Of a DNA stretch of 64,000 nucleotides, positions 28,066-36,922 are shown piece after piece (position 1 is the stretch's first letter; every line of letters starts with the position of its first letter). The translations under genes were made by a program, and so were the position numbers. The stretch is from positions 868,001 to 932,000 of the forward strand of contig NZ_SDPW01000001.1 of the NCBI RefSeq assembly GCF_004135645.1. The letters run 5' to 3'. Below the pieces are notes generated by a model, which was given only the letters and a program-made list of their open reading frames with translations, had not been told where the DNA came from and searched no databases. The stretch comes from Senegalimassilia faecalis. GTDB taxonomy: Bacteria > Actinomycetota > Coriobacteriia > Coriobacteriales > Eggerthellaceae.

Positions 28066-28781
28066 TCGAAAGGAATCCCGACAGGTTACGGGCTCTTGGC
28101 AACCCGCTCCGCTTTTCGCGGACCCTTGCAAACTACGAGACAGTCAATTTGGCGAAGATAGTCATTTCAGTTTTGCAATATATCCACTGTCGGACAGTTG
28201 AGAATTTTACACGTCTCAACATATCTTGCAACTCCTTCATAAAGCGTACACGCAGGTTAAACACGCTTTTCATAGGCTTTGAACTCGCATTATAGGCCGC
28301 TCTTAAATCAAAACGATTTTTGATAGTTTTTGCATAATGAATGCCAAAATATACAAAGTGACAATCCGGCAACAAATGCCCAGCCCACGCAGGCGGCGAG
28401 AGAAGCCCCTGCACGCGAGCGTATCGGCAAGGCAAGCGCAGACGTAACAAACGCAATGCGAGTAAGCAGCAGGCGGACAAAGTCCTAGAAAACTTGCTAG
28501 CGAAGAGGCCGCAAGCGAAAAGTCAAAACCGGGGGATAGCGGGCTACCGAGATCGGAACGGCACCGCAAGGCCCGCAAGCGCGCCAATCTCGCAAGGCCA
28601 CCGGCGAAATCGACCGCCGTCGGCATTAATGACCGAATTGCCCCTTTATCTTGCGGTTTGCGCCCAAAACGCGACCCCCACGTATAATGGACCGGATTGC
28701 GAAAAACGCCGTCGACCTGTCGTCGATCGCCGACGCGCCCCGCAAGACGCCTCAGTCCCGCGCCCAGCAAGGAGGCGTCCC
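28066..28781. other. Non-coding stretch, AT-rich in its first part
   Basis: 28130-28340 is clearly more AT-rich than the rest of the window, with an inward-facing GGACAGTTGAGA...TCTCAAC-like dyad near 28190-28225, and may be imported DNA or a promoter-rich remnant. 28380-28740 is ordinary GC content without a supported gene. A CGTATAATGG at about 28681 is a good -10-like element upstream of the lipoprotein remnant. Confidence 0.35.
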
Positions 28782-29273
28782 ATGAGAAAACCGAAGCTCG
28801 TCAAACTCGCGGCTCTGGCGTTTGCAAGCGTCTGCGCCATCGGCCTTCTGGCCGGCTGCTCCAGCTCGTCCGGCGGCGCACCCGCAACCAGTAACGGCGA
28901 GTACCCCACCATCACCATGAACGCGCCCTACCGCAACATGTCGAAGTTCCAGGACCCGGTGCACGAGAAGTGCCCCGAAATCAACCTGGAGGTCATCCCC
29001 TACAACGGCGCAAACACCAGCGCGTACATGACCGACATGCGCAAATCGGGCCAGATGACCGACATCTTCTTCAACACCGTGTACACGCCGGGCCATCTTG
29101 ACGACGAAAACGACTTCCTTGACATGTCCGGCCTCGACTTCACCGACAACTACGTGCAGTCGCGCCTGCGCGAGGTCACGCCCAACGGCGGCGCCGTATC
29201 GCTTGACGTTGCCGATCCGCCCTGCAACGTGCCTGGTAGCGAGCGCTCAGGGACGCGGAGTAGCACCCATTAA
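28782..29273 (+). pseudogene. Truncated ABC-transporter solute-binding lipoprotein
   Basis: A well-made beginning: AAGGAGG ribosome site, signal peptide KLAALAFASVCAIGLLAGCSSSS with lipobox LLAGC, then about 115 residues like the N-terminal lobe of a family-1 carbohydrate-binding protein (MTDIFFNTVYTPGHLDDEN). After VSLDVADPP the reading turns to unrelated residues and stops at 163 residues, where about 400 are normal. No permease or ATPase genes follow. The junction near 29220 is followed by 160 bp of non-coding DNA and then an unrelated symporter, so a deletion or insertion removed the rest. A short secreted lipoprotein is possible but unlikely. Confidence 0.7.
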
Positions 29274-29371
29274 CCGAGTATTAACGCCGTAACACTCCAT
29301 TTCCCCTAATGGAAACGCATTCAAAAAACGCCGCCGGTAGCGTTTGCCTTGTCACATTCGCACGGAGCGCG

Positions 29372-29412
29372 CATGCGCTGGGGAGATGCCCCTTCACTCT
29401 CCCGAGCGCATG
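29372..29412 (+). promoter_or_regulatory. Long leader hairpin before the alanine/glycine symporter
   Basis: CATGCGCT-G-GGGAGA pairs with TCTCCC-G-AGCGCATG: 14 bp with one G/G mismatch around an 11-nt loop, ending 30 bp before the symporter start. It could be an attenuator or mRNA-stabilising leader. It does not match a glycine riboswitch core that I can recognise. Confidence 0.5.
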
Positions 29413-29441
29413 TGCCCTCCCGGACCGGAAAGGGGAAGGCA

Positions 29442-30977
29442 ATGGAGGATTTCCTGACGTCGTTCTTCATCACGCCATTCACCGGATTGGCCGAAGGCAT
29501 CGCAAGCGCCACCAGCCCGCTTGACGTTATCGACGCCGTCGACGGGTTCGTGTGGGGTCCGATCATGATTCTGCTGCTGCTTGGCACGCACATTTTCATG
29601 ACCATCCGCACCGGGTTCATCCAGAGGAAGATCGGCACGGGCATCAAGCTGTCCGTCACGAAGGACGACCCGTCCAACGCCGACGGCGACATCACGCAGT
29701 TCGGCGCGCTGACCACCGCACTTGCCGCCACCATCGGCACGGGCAACATCGTGGGCGTGGGCACGGGCCTTCTGTTCGGCGGTCCGGGCGCCATCTTCTG
29801 GATGTGGATCACCGGCATCCTGGGCATCGCCACGAAGTACTCCGAGGTGTTCATTGGCGTGAAGTACCGCGTGAAGGACCACTCGGGCAAGATGCTTGGC
29901 GGCGCCATGTACGCCCTTGAGCGCGGCTTCAAGAACAAGAAGGCCGGCCGCATCCTGGCCATTCTGTTCGCCCTGTTCGCGTCGCTGGCCGCGTTCGGCA
30001 TCGGCGCCTCCACGCAGTCGAATTCCCTGGCCGACGCGCTGTACAACACGTCACTTATCGACGGCAAGGCCATCCCGCAGTGGCTGGTGGGCGCCGTGGT
30101 TGTGGTGCTGGTTGCCATCGTCATTCTGGGCGGCATCAAGTCCATCTCGAAGGTGTGCGAGAAGCTGGTGCCCGTCATGGCCCTCTTCTACGTGGTGTGC
30201 TGCCTGGTGATCATCGGCATGAACGGCCAGTACCTGGGCGAGGCCATTCGCCAGATTATCGTGGGCGCGTTCACCCCGGCCGGCGCCGCCGGCGGCGCGG
30301 TGGGCTCCACCGTTACGCTGGCCCTGCAATTCGGCTTCAAGCGCGGCATCTTCTCCAATGAGTCCGGCATGGGCTCTGCTCCGCTGGTTGCCTCCTCCGC
30401 CACCACGAAGAACCCCGCACGTCAGGCGCTGGTTTCCATGACCGGCACGTTCTGGGACACCGTGGTGGTGTGCCTGATCACGGGCCTGATGCTCATGACC
30501 ACGCTGCTTGCCAACCCCGAGCTTTCCACCGCCATTGTCAACGGCACCATCTCCTCGGGCGCCGGCCTTGCAACCGCCGCGTTCGAGAAGATCCCCGTGT
30601 TCGGCCCGTTGGTGCTGCTGGTTGGCCTGATCACGTTCACGTACTCCACCATCCTGGGCTGGAGCCAGTACGGCAACCGCGCCATCAGCTACCTGCTGGG
30701 CAAGAAGGCCGTCATGCCGTACTACATCGTGTTTTTGCTGTTCGTGTTCTGGGGCTGCATGATGGTTGGCGACGCGGCGAACAGCGCCACCGTTTCGAAC
30801 CTCAGCTCCGTGGTGTGGAACTTCGCCGACGTGATGAACGCCCTGATGGCCATCCCGAACTGCATCGCGGTGCTGGGCCTGTCCGCCATCATCGCCCGCG
30901 AAACGAAGCACTACGTCTTCGACAACAACCTTGAGGAAGTCGACAAAACCGAGATTCCCCAGTACGACGAGAAGTAG
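29442..30977 (+). CDS. Alanine/glycine:cation symporter (AGCS family)
   Basis: Sodium-coupled importer of alanine or glycine with 511 residues and about ten to eleven helices. Family signatures: TALAATIGTGNIVGVGTG near residue 88, FGGPGAIFWMWITGILGIATKYSE-type stretch (seen as GGPGAIFWMWITGI then GIATKYSEV), and KRGIFSNESGMGSAPL. ATG 29442 follows AAGGGGAAGG. It is monocistronic between a structured leader and a REP-like palindrome, and convergent with the LuxR gene. Confidence 0.93.
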   Translation: MEDFLTSFFITPFTGLAEGIASATSPLDVIDAVDGFVWGPIMILLLLGTHIFMTIRTGFIQRKIGTGIKLSVTKDDPSNADGDITQFGALTTALAATIGTGNIVGVGTGLLFGGPGAIFWMWITGILGIATKYSEVFIGVKYRVKDHSGKMLGGAMYALERGFKNKKAGRILAILFALFASLAAFGIGASTQSNSLADALYNTSLIDGKAIPQWLVGAVVVVLVAIVILGGIKSISKVCEKLVPVMALFYVVCCLVIIGMNGQYLGEAIRQIIVGAFTPAGAAGGAVGSTVTLALQFGFKRGIFSNESGMGSAPLVASSATTKNPARQALVSMTGTFWDTVVVCLITGLMLMTTLLANPELSTAIVNGTISSGAGLATAAFEKIPVFGPLVLLVGLITFTYSTILGWSQYGNRAISYLLGKKAVMPYYIVFLLFVFWGCMMVGDAANSATVSNLSSVVWNFADVMNALMAIPNCIAVLGLSAIIARETKHYVFDNNLEEVDKTEIPQYDEK

Positions 30978-31004
30978 CGCATCGCAAACGACACACAAGC
31001 CGCG

Positions 31005-31037
31005 AGCGGGACAAAGGGACTGTCCCCTTGTCCCGCT
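31005..31037. repeat. REP-like palindrome (family d)
   Basis: AGCGGGACAAAGGGAC-T-GTCCCCTTGTCCCGCT: 16-bp arms around a central T with one A/C mismatch; outer bases differ from other copies (GC instead of GT) but stay paired, which argues for selection on the hairpin. It lies in the convergent gap after the symporter and luxR-type gene. Confidence 0.85.
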
Positions 31038-31059
31038 TACGCCGCGGCTCTAATGCCTC

Positions 31060-31854
31060 TCAGGGCTCGTCCTTCTTTGAGGCAGCCCCCCCCCGGCTGT
31101 TTCCGACGCGATTGAGCGCGGCGAAGAATTGCATCTCATTCGACACGCCCATCTTGTGGTAGATGTTTGCGATGTGGCGCTTAAGCGTGTTCTTGCTGAT
31201 GCTTAGCTCATCGGCAATGTCGGCGCGCGACACGCCTTTCATAAGCAAGCACGATACCTCCCACTCGCGCGGCGAAAGCGAATACGCGGCAACAATGGGG
31301 TCAGTATCGCAATCCATCATGAAGCGATTCACGCCATTGGGGTACACAATCCTAAAACGGCTGCAAAGATGCGTGTTGACGTCGTCGAATACGCGCATCT
31401 CTTCATCGGTGAAATTGCCGTGCTCCTTGGAGCGCATAAGCGAAATGGTGCCGAACAAAATGCCATCGGCCGCGATGCACGCCGTTGCCGTGTAGGAGAT
31501 GCCCATACGGCTTTCCCATTCCTGATGGATGCGCGAATGCTCAATCACGTCCAAGCTGACCAGGTCCGTTGCGCGAACGGTGACGGGAATTCCTTGGTTG
31601 TAGAACCACGAAAGATAATCGATGGTATGGTAGTAATTCGCATAGAGCGCGGTGATTTCCTCATCCGTGTCCATGCTTCGATAATTGAACGCAGCCTTAT
31701 ACCGATCCGACTGGTCGTTCAGCGCCGTGTACGAGTGATCGAACGGAATAATCTCGCGCAGACCTTCGCAACAACTCACCAGCAAGTCTTCCATGGGAGT
31801 CGTATAAATCTTAAGAATTAGGTCGTTTTGCTTCCTCCGCATATCTTCTGCCAT
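31060..31854 (-). CDS. LuxR-family transcriptional regulator
   Basis: 264 residues. The C-terminal 60 (about 200-260) are a LuxR/FixJ helix-turn-helix: LSPREWEVSCLLMKGVSRADIADELSISKNTLKRHIANIYHKMGV (key words PREWEV, SKNTLKRH). The N-terminal 190 residues look like a GAF-type sensor (IPFDHSYTALND, CIAADGILFGTISLMRS). ATG 31854 has GGAGTG upstream; a GTG nine bases earlier is an alternative. It lies downstream of and codirectional with the agmatine genes, 720 bp from arcC, and is the natural candidate to control them or the symporter, as LuxR-type AguR does in streptococci, but this is by analogy only. Confidence 0.88.
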   Translation of the reverse strand: MAEDMRRKQNDLILKIYTTPMEDLLVSCCEGLREIIPFDHSYTALNDQSDRYKAAFNYRSMDTDEEITALYANYYHTIDYLSWFYNQGIPVTVRATDLVSLDVIEHSRIHQEWESRMGISYTATACIAADGILFGTISLMRSKEHGNFTDEEMRVFDDVNTHLCSRFRIVYPNGVNRFMMDCDTDPIVAAYSLSPREWEVSCLLMKGVSRADIADELSISKNTLKRHIANIYHKMGVSNEMQFFAALNRVGNSRGGAASKKDEP

Positions 31855-32577
31855 ATGCCACACTCCATACGCAAAATCTGATTGTCCCCTTAGGGAAATT
31901 ATACCGGTGCGGCTTTCGGTAATTCCCGAAAACTAGCTTTACATTCCGTTTTCCGTAGGTAATCGGTGCAGAATATGCATTGCAGCGTATCTGACCACCG
32001 CAAAGGCCAACCCGGTTTTACGCAAAATGGCAAAGGCCCCATCGCGTTGCCGACGGAGCCTTTGCCTGCAGTTGGAAAGCGCGACGGTGGCGAAAATCCG
32101 TCGCAGGGTATGTCGGAGTTATCGTGCGCGAAAGCCACAAGCCCCGCGCAGCCGGCGGCACAAATAGAGGGGATGCCGCCGACCGCCACGACGCGAGCCC
32201 GGGAGCGGTAGAATCCCGGAGCATAATCGAAAGCCCGCAGGCGCGCCCAAGAAAGCGCGGTTATTCGAGGCGCGTCCTGTGGGCAAGGCCACACTCCCTG
32301 GCCCGCACTTGCGCACGCGTAGAAGCTAAAGGGCACGTGGACAAGGGACTGCAGCGCAGGCAGGGAGTATGGCATTGCCCGCATCGCGAAGCTTCCCGGG
32401 TTGCGCGCCGCATCTTGGCATGCGGCGCGCGCTATCGGAAAAGGCCAGGTCCGCCAACAAAATGAAAGCGGCAATGGCAGGCAGCTTGGCAAAGGCGAAG
32501 GAGCCCACGCGACGGCGAATGCGCGCGGCGCCGGCGCCAAGGCGCCTGCCAGGAAGGATCCTGGCAGAGTGGGCAGT
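31855..32577. other. Non-coding gap between luxR and arcC
   Basis: About 720 bp. It contains the luxR promoter region (AT-rich, 31855-31960), a hairpin GGCAAAGGC / GCCTTTGCC at 32029-32066, and the post-arcC hairpin. A long minus-strand frame (31899-32540) overlaps these and its Pro/Ala/Cys-rich reading has no domain, so it is not called. Confidence 0.4.
32546..32567 (-). terminator. Hairpin after arcC
   Basis: 9-bp stem CTGCCAGGA / TCCTGGCAG with a 4-nt loop, 10 bp after the arcC stop; no U-run follows on the minus strand. Confidence 0.45.
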
Positions 32578-33531
32578 TTACGCGGTGATGACGGTGCCCG
32601 TCTTGCCCTCCAGGCCGGCGGCGGCGCACTCGAGCGAGGTGATGAGCGCCTTGCCCTGCGGGTAGGCCTCGACGTACTCGATGCAGGCCTCGACCTTGGG
32701 GAGCATCGAGCCGGGGGCGAACTGGCCCTCCTCGATGTACTTGCGGGCCTCGGCGACCGTCATGGAGGAGAGCTCCTGCTGGTCGGGCTTGTTGAAGTTG
32801 ATGCACACCTTCTCGACGGCGGTGAGGATCACCAGCATGTCGGCGCCGAAGTCGGCGGCCAGCTTCGCGCTGGAGCGGTCCTTGTCGATGACGGCGGGCA
32901 CGCCCTCGTAGCCGTCCTCGGTCTCGAAGACCGGCACCCCGCCGCCGCCGGTGGACACCACGATGTAGCCGGCGTCCATGAGGTCCTTGACGGCGTCGAA
33001 CTCGACGATGCGCTGGGGCTTCGGGGAGGCCACCACCTGGCGCCAGCCGCGGCCGGCGTCCTCCTTGAACGTCCAGCCGGTCTCGGCGGCCTTGGCCTTT
33101 GCCTCCTCCTCGGTCATGAACGCGCCGACGGGCTTGGTGGGGTTCTGGAAGGCCGGGTCGTCCGGGGAGACGACGGTCTGGGTGATGACGTTGGCCGTGG
33201 AGCGCATGATGCCGCGGGCCTTGAGGTCGTTCAGGATCGCCTGGGACAGCTGGTAGCCGATGTAGCCCTGGGACATGGCGCCGGCCTCGGGGAAGGGCAT
33301 CTCGGGCGTCTTGCCGTCGTTGGCGGCGGCGTAGGCGAACGCGTTGTTGATCATGCCGACCTGCGGGCCGTTGCCGTGGGACACCACGACGTTGACGCCG
33401 TCGCCGACCATGTCGACGATGTGCTTGGCGGTGTTCTTCACCAGCTCGAGCTGCTCCTGCGGCGTGTTGCCCAGGGCGTTGCCGCCCAGGGCGATGACGA
33501 CACTTGGGCCGTCTCCTTTCTGATATGGCAT
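32578..33531 (-). CDS. arcC: Carbamate kinase
   Basis: Transfers the phosphate of carbamoyl phosphate to ADP, the ATP-yielding last step of the agmatine (or arginine) deiminase pathway. 317 residues with VVIALGGNALG at the start, VVSHGNGPQVG, VSTGGGGVPV and AVIDKDRSSAKLA, all amino-acid-kinase/carbamate kinase signatures. ATG 33531 follows GGAGAG. Its third codon positions are almost all G or C, clearly more extreme than aguA, ptcA and the permease beside it, which suggests recent acquisition or selection for expression. It is the last gene of the agmatine cluster. Confidence 0.95.
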   Translation of the reverse strand: MPYQKGDGPSVVIALGGNALGNTPQEQLELVKNTAKHIVDMVGDGVNVVVSHGNGPQVGMINNAFAYAAANDGKTPEMPFPEAGAMSQGYIGYQLSQAILNDLKARGIMRSTANVITQTVVSPDDPAFQNPTKPVGAFMTEEEAKAKAAETGWTFKEDAGRGWRQVVASPKPQRIVEFDAVKDLMDAGYIVVSTGGGGVPVFETEDGYEGVPAVIDKDRSSAKLAADFGADMLVILTAVEKVCINFNKPDQQELSSMTVAEARKYIEEGQFAPGSMLPKVEACIEYVEAYPQGKALITSLECAAAGLEGKTGTVITA

Positions 33532-33556
33532 AAGACTCTCCAATCTTGATTACGGC

Positions 33557-33610
33557 GTTCAGCAGGGGCGCCCGCACTTCGCTATCTCAAGGGCACGCAC
33601 CCCGCTGAAC
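33557..33610 (-). promoter_or_regulatory. Hairpin in the permease-arcC gap
   Basis: GTTCAGC-A-GGGG pairs with CCCC-GCTGAAC (11 bp, one bulged A) around a 31-nt loop. It stands between the permease stop and arcC start; it may set the relative amount of arcC mRNA. No U-run. Confidence 0.4.
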
Positions 33611-33654
33611 TGCGAATACTTCAACATTGAACGCTGCTTCATCCAGCGGCAAAA

Positions 33655-35094
33655 CTACTTCACGTCAGCCGGTTCCGCTTTCGCTTCCTCGTTCGAATTC
33701 GGGAATCCGCCGATGCCGCGCTTCACAAGAAGCAGCTTTCCAAGCACGTAGTACGCAACCGCGCTGAAGATGCACACGGCGGTCGTGGCGTTGCAGAATC
33801 GGAAAGCATCGTGCGGGATGCACATGAAGGGATCGAAAATCAGCAGGTACAGCACAACGGACGCGGCGAACACTCCAATAGCAACCCAGTTGAAGCCGCC
33901 CCAGAAGTAGTACTTGGAGCTTTTGCCGTTGTTGTACGCATCGCGAATGGAGATGTGCTTTTTCCTGAACGCGTAGTAGTCGACAAGCTGCATCATGGCG
34001 ATGGGAGCGCAGCTCATGCTGGAGATACCCAAGATGATGTAGAAGCTGTCGTACAGCGGCTCAGCCCAAATCATGCCGACGAAAGCGATGATGGTGATCA
34101 GGCCGGTGCACTTGCCCCAGGAAAGCTTCAGGAAGCTCTTGACCTGCTTCACGCCAATGCCCAGGTTATACAGCATAACGGAACACGCAGTGATGTCTGC
34201 GCCGATGACCAGCACCAACGCCGCGGTGCCAAGCGCCAAGCCGCCCATAGGAATCATCCAAGCGGTCGGGTCGGAGCTGCCAACCAGCAACGCTGCCGCA
34301 ACGCCCATAACGGTGCCCAAAGTGGCCGCGAACACCAAGCCGATAACGTTGGGCCAGAATGCTGCCTTCGTGGTTTTGCACAGCTTTGCCAGGCCGCCCA
34401 TGTTCGGCCACCAGGAAAAGCCAGCGCCCATGCTCAGCTCGAACGCAATCAGGAAGTTCAACCATTCATCTTCAAACGGCGCAAGCGGCTGCGCGGAAAG
34501 CACCGTGTCCCATCCGTAGTTCATGCTGACCACAGCAAACAGGAAGATCAGGATGATAACGAAAATCGGGGCCACAATGGAATTCAGCTTCTTCAGCAGC
34601 TCCGGGCCCTTCCAGGCAACAAGCCAGCACACAGCACCAGCAGCAACCGAGAGAATGAACACGGGAACACCCGTAGTGATATCGATGTCGGTGAATCCCA
34701 GGACGATGTTGCCGATGGCCTTCGCAACCATCATGCATAAGATAATGAGCCAGGCGATGACGAATATCGACATCAAGATCAGGAACACCTTTGTGCCCTT
34801 GCCGCCAAGGATGCCTCGCACCGAGGTGTAGGCATCAACACCGTACTTGCCGGATATCACCTGCGTTGCCAGCGACATAAGCAGCACAGCGATGATGTTG
34901 CCGGCAATAGATGCAACCAGAGCAGTTTGCACGCCAACGTACAGGGCCAAGCTGCCGCCTGTAATAAAGCACCACGCGGCACATGCAAATCCCGTGATGA
35001 CAACCGTGTAATCCTTGAAGCCGTAAACACGCTCGCTTTTCAAGACGGGCATGGACTCGCTTTGGGCCTCGCTATTGACATCTGTTTCAGCCAT
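33655..35094 (-). CDS. NCS1-type cation symporter, probable agmatine/putrescine carrier
   Basis: 479-residue membrane protein with about twelve helices. SERVYGFKDYTVVITGFACAAWCF at the N-terminus, FELSMGAGFSWWPNMGGLAK and GADITACSVMLYNLGI are features of the nucleobase:cation symporter-1 / cytosine permease group. The start ATG 35094 has GGGGAGG upstream. It lies inside the agmatine cluster where streptococci and enterococci carry an APC-type agmatine-putrescine antiporter (AguD); none is present here, so this protein is the likely exchanger or agmatine importer. That substrate is inferred only from position. The gene 13 bp upstream encodes a small membrane protein likely to be its partner. 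Confidence 0.85.
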   Translation of the reverse strand: MAETDVNSEAQSESMPVLKSERVYGFKDYTVVITGFACAAWCFITGGSLALYVGVQTALVASIAGNIIAVLLMSLATQVISGKYGVDAYTSVRGILGGKGTKVFLILMSIFVIAWLIILCMMVAKAIGNIVLGFTDIDITTGVPVFILSVAAGAVCWLVAWKGPELLKKLNSIVAPIFVIILIFLFAVVSMNYGWDTVLSAQPLAPFEDEWLNFLIAFELSMGAGFSWWPNMGGLAKLCKTTKAAFWPNVIGLVFAATLGTVMGVAAALLVGSSDPTAWMIPMGGLALGTAALVLVIGADITACSVMLYNLGIGVKQVKSFLKLSWGKCTGLITIIAFVGMIWAEPLYDSFYIILGISSMSCAPIAMMQLVDYYAFRKKHISIRDAYNNGKSSKYYFWGGFNWVAIGVFAASVVLYLLIFDPFMCIPHDAFRFCNATTAVCIFSAVAYYVLGKLLLVKRGIGGFPNSNEEAKAEPADVK

Positions 35095-35107
35095 AGTGCA
35101 CCTCCCC

Positions 35108-35329
35108 TTAGAAATACATGACCGCATACCAGACCACAGGCAAAATTCCAAGCACGATGAACATCGCGGCAATCAAAATATTGTCGGTTCTGTTCAACCC
35201 TGGAATGAGATCACCTGTACGTTCCTGCTCCTCAATTTGCGCGATGCGCTCGAACAGTTCCCCTTCGTGATCCTCGTCGAAGTTCGTGTTTCCACTGAGT
35301 TCGGATCTTATTTTTTCCACTTCGCTCAT
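35108..35329 (-). CDS. 73-residue single-helix membrane protein beside the NCS1 permease
   Basis: Acidic, probably helical N-terminal part (residues 1-48, ERIAQIEEQERTG) and one C-terminal membrane helix (NILIAAMFIVLGILPVVWYAVMYF, about 50-73). Strong ribosome site GAGGGAG before ATG 35329, and its stop lies 13 bp before the permease start, so it is expressed with it. I do not recognise the family. Size, topology and position suggest a small regulatory or stabilising subunit of the transporter. Confidence 0.75.
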   Translation of the reverse strand: MSEVEKIRSELSGNTNFDEDHEGELFERIAQIEEQERTGDLIPGLNRTDNILIAAMFIVLGILPVVWYAVMYF

Positions 35330-35460
35330 GGACTACTCCCTCCTCAAATTCGGAGTTGGCAATCACCCGAAGCACGAAAGAGAGCCGTTTCGACATTGTT
35401 TCGACACCATTCGAAGCAAGCCGTACCCTCACCTGGCTTCCCTTTTATGCTTCTGGCGAA

Positions 35461-35507
35461 TTAAAAGAAGGGCGTGAGTCTCGCAACCAATCAGAAACCC
35501 ACGCCCT
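35461..35507 (-). terminator. Probable terminator after aguA
   Basis: 8-bp stem AGGGCGTG / CACGCCCT with a 23-nt loop, followed on the minus strand by TTCTTTTAA. It would separate ptcA-aguA from the permease genes, or act as a partial attenuator. Confidence 0.5.
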
Positions 35508-35594
35508 CTATCATTTGATTCAGCTCATCCAGTCCGGTTGCCCCAGCAAACTCGTTGGCTTCGCGGACTGGGTGATGCGCAAAACAACGATTTC

Positions 35595-36791
35595 CTAGGC
35601 GGAAGGCTCCTGCTGCGTGATGCAGTGGATGTTGCCGCCGCCGTACACGACCTGGCGAGAGTCAACGCCGACGCACTTGAAGACCCCTTCGCCCCAAGTT
35701 TCGTCGTAGATCTTCTGCAGCGTTTCCACGGCAAGCGCGTCGTTGACGTCGCCGTACTGCGGGACGATGCAGCCATGGTTCGTGACCAGGTAGTTCATGT
35801 AGGAAGCAATCTGCGGCTCGTCCTGAGCGGTACGCGGATTCACAAGGTCGATGGAGTTGGCCTCTTCCTCAGACATGAAGCAGGGCTTTTCGGGCATGGG
35901 AAGCTTGTAGACCTTCAGCTTGCGGCCCTTCGCGTCCGTGGCGTTCACCAGCGTGTCGTAAATCTCATGGCACTGGCGATAGAACGGGTACTCGGGATCG
36001 TCGGTCCAGATGCAGGCCACAACACCCGGGGCGATGAACGTGGCGCAGTCATCGATGTGGCCGTTCGTGACAGCCGGGTCGATGCCTTCCTTAACCCAAA
36101 TGACCTTTTCAACGCCCAGGTATTCCTCAAGCTCCTTGGTCATGTACTCGCGCAGCTCTTCGCTGAAGGGCTCGTACTTGCGCGGATACAGCGGCCAATC
36201 GCCGGCATCGGGCTCGTCGGCAACCAGCACGGAAGCCGTGCGGCCGGCGGAAAGCAGGCAGGAATCGGTCACGATAAGGGTGCCTTCGCCGTCAACGGTG
36301 ATGGAGCCGCCCTCAAGAATCACGTGGTCGGGACGATACGTGCGAACGCCCACGTAATCGGCCATCTTACGAGCGATCTTCGCGTCCTTGTCCCAGGGAA
36401 AATACAGGCCGTCGACCAGGCCGCCGTATGCGTTGAAGTGCCAGTCGGTAGCAGCCTTGCCGCCCTTGCCGTCAACCAGGAACGTTGCGCCCGTGTCGCG
36501 GAACCACGCATCGTTGATGCTCATCTCCATGACGGTGACGCGCTCGTTGTCCTTGAACACGGCCTTACAGTTGTCGTAATCGGCCTCGTTGCAGCACATC
36601 ACAACGGGCGTGAACTCGGAGATGGCGTTCGCGATGCCCGCATAGGTGCGCTGAGCAGGCACAGCGCCGAACGCAAACGTGTCGGGGCGATTCGGCCAGC
36701 CCATGAACACGCGGTCTTGCGGCGCATACTCAGCAGGCATGTAGAAGCCATCGACCTTAGGAGTGGACTCAGATTCGGTGATAGCACGCAT
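35595..36791 (-). CDS. aguA: Agmatine deiminase
   Basis: Hydrolyses agmatine to N-carbamoylputrescine and ammonia in the cytosol. 398 residues of the guanidino-group-modifying (pentein) fold: MGWPNRPDTFAFG near the start, EMSINDAWFRDTGATF, LEGGSITVDGEGT, the catalytic His-Asp region GHIDDCATF and the terminal catalytic cysteine in GGGNIHCITQQEP, all diagnostic. GGAGG precedes ATG 36791. It sits 131 bp downstream of ptcA with the same orientation; arcC completes the pathway. Confidence 0.96.
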   Translation of the reverse strand: MRAITESESTPKVDGFYMPAEYAPQDRVFMGWPNRPDTFAFGAVPAQRTYAGIANAISEFTPVVMCCNEADYDNCKAVFKDNERVTVMEMSINDAWFRDTGATFLVDGKGGKAATDWHFNAYGGLVDGLYFPWDKDAKIARKMADYVGVRTYRPDHVILEGGSITVDGEGTLIVTDSCLLSAGRTASVLVADEPDAGDWPLYPRKYEPFSEELREYMTKELEEYLGVEKVIWVKEGIDPAVTNGHIDDCATFIAPGVVACIWTDDPEYPFYRQCHEIYDTLVNATDAKGRKLKVYKLPMPEKPCFMSEEEANSIDLVNPRTAQDEPQIASYMNYLVTNHGCIVPQYGDVNDALAVETLQKIYDETWGEGVFKCVGVDSRQVVYGGGNIHCITQQEPSA

Positions 36792-36922
36792 TTCAGTACC
36801 TCCAATGGATACGAACGGGCCGCATGATCGCGAACGACCATGCGGCCCTTGCGAAAATGTGTTGGGAAGCCGCTCGACCGGCAGGATCGCGCCAGCACCG
36901 GTCGACCGGTTACGTTAAAGCC

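Noticed and set aside
27984-28295. Plus-strand frame of 103 codons after the G-rich repeat
   Set aside because: The frame runs through the terminator-like hairpin at 28041-28065 and has no recognisable domain; the G-run before it is part of a tandem repeat.
29372-29441. Glycine riboswitch before the AGCS symporter
   Set aside because: Only one long hairpin is visible and I could not identify the conserved aptamer core.
31899-32540. Minus-strand open frame of 213 codons between luxR and arcC
   Set aside because: Cys/Pro/Ala-rich reading without domains, overlaps hairpins and the luxR promoter; composition typical of chance frames in GC-rich DNA.
32401-33549. Very long plus-strand frame antisense to arcC
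   Set aside because: A shadow caused by the extreme GC3 of arcC; the arcC reading has full family motifs.
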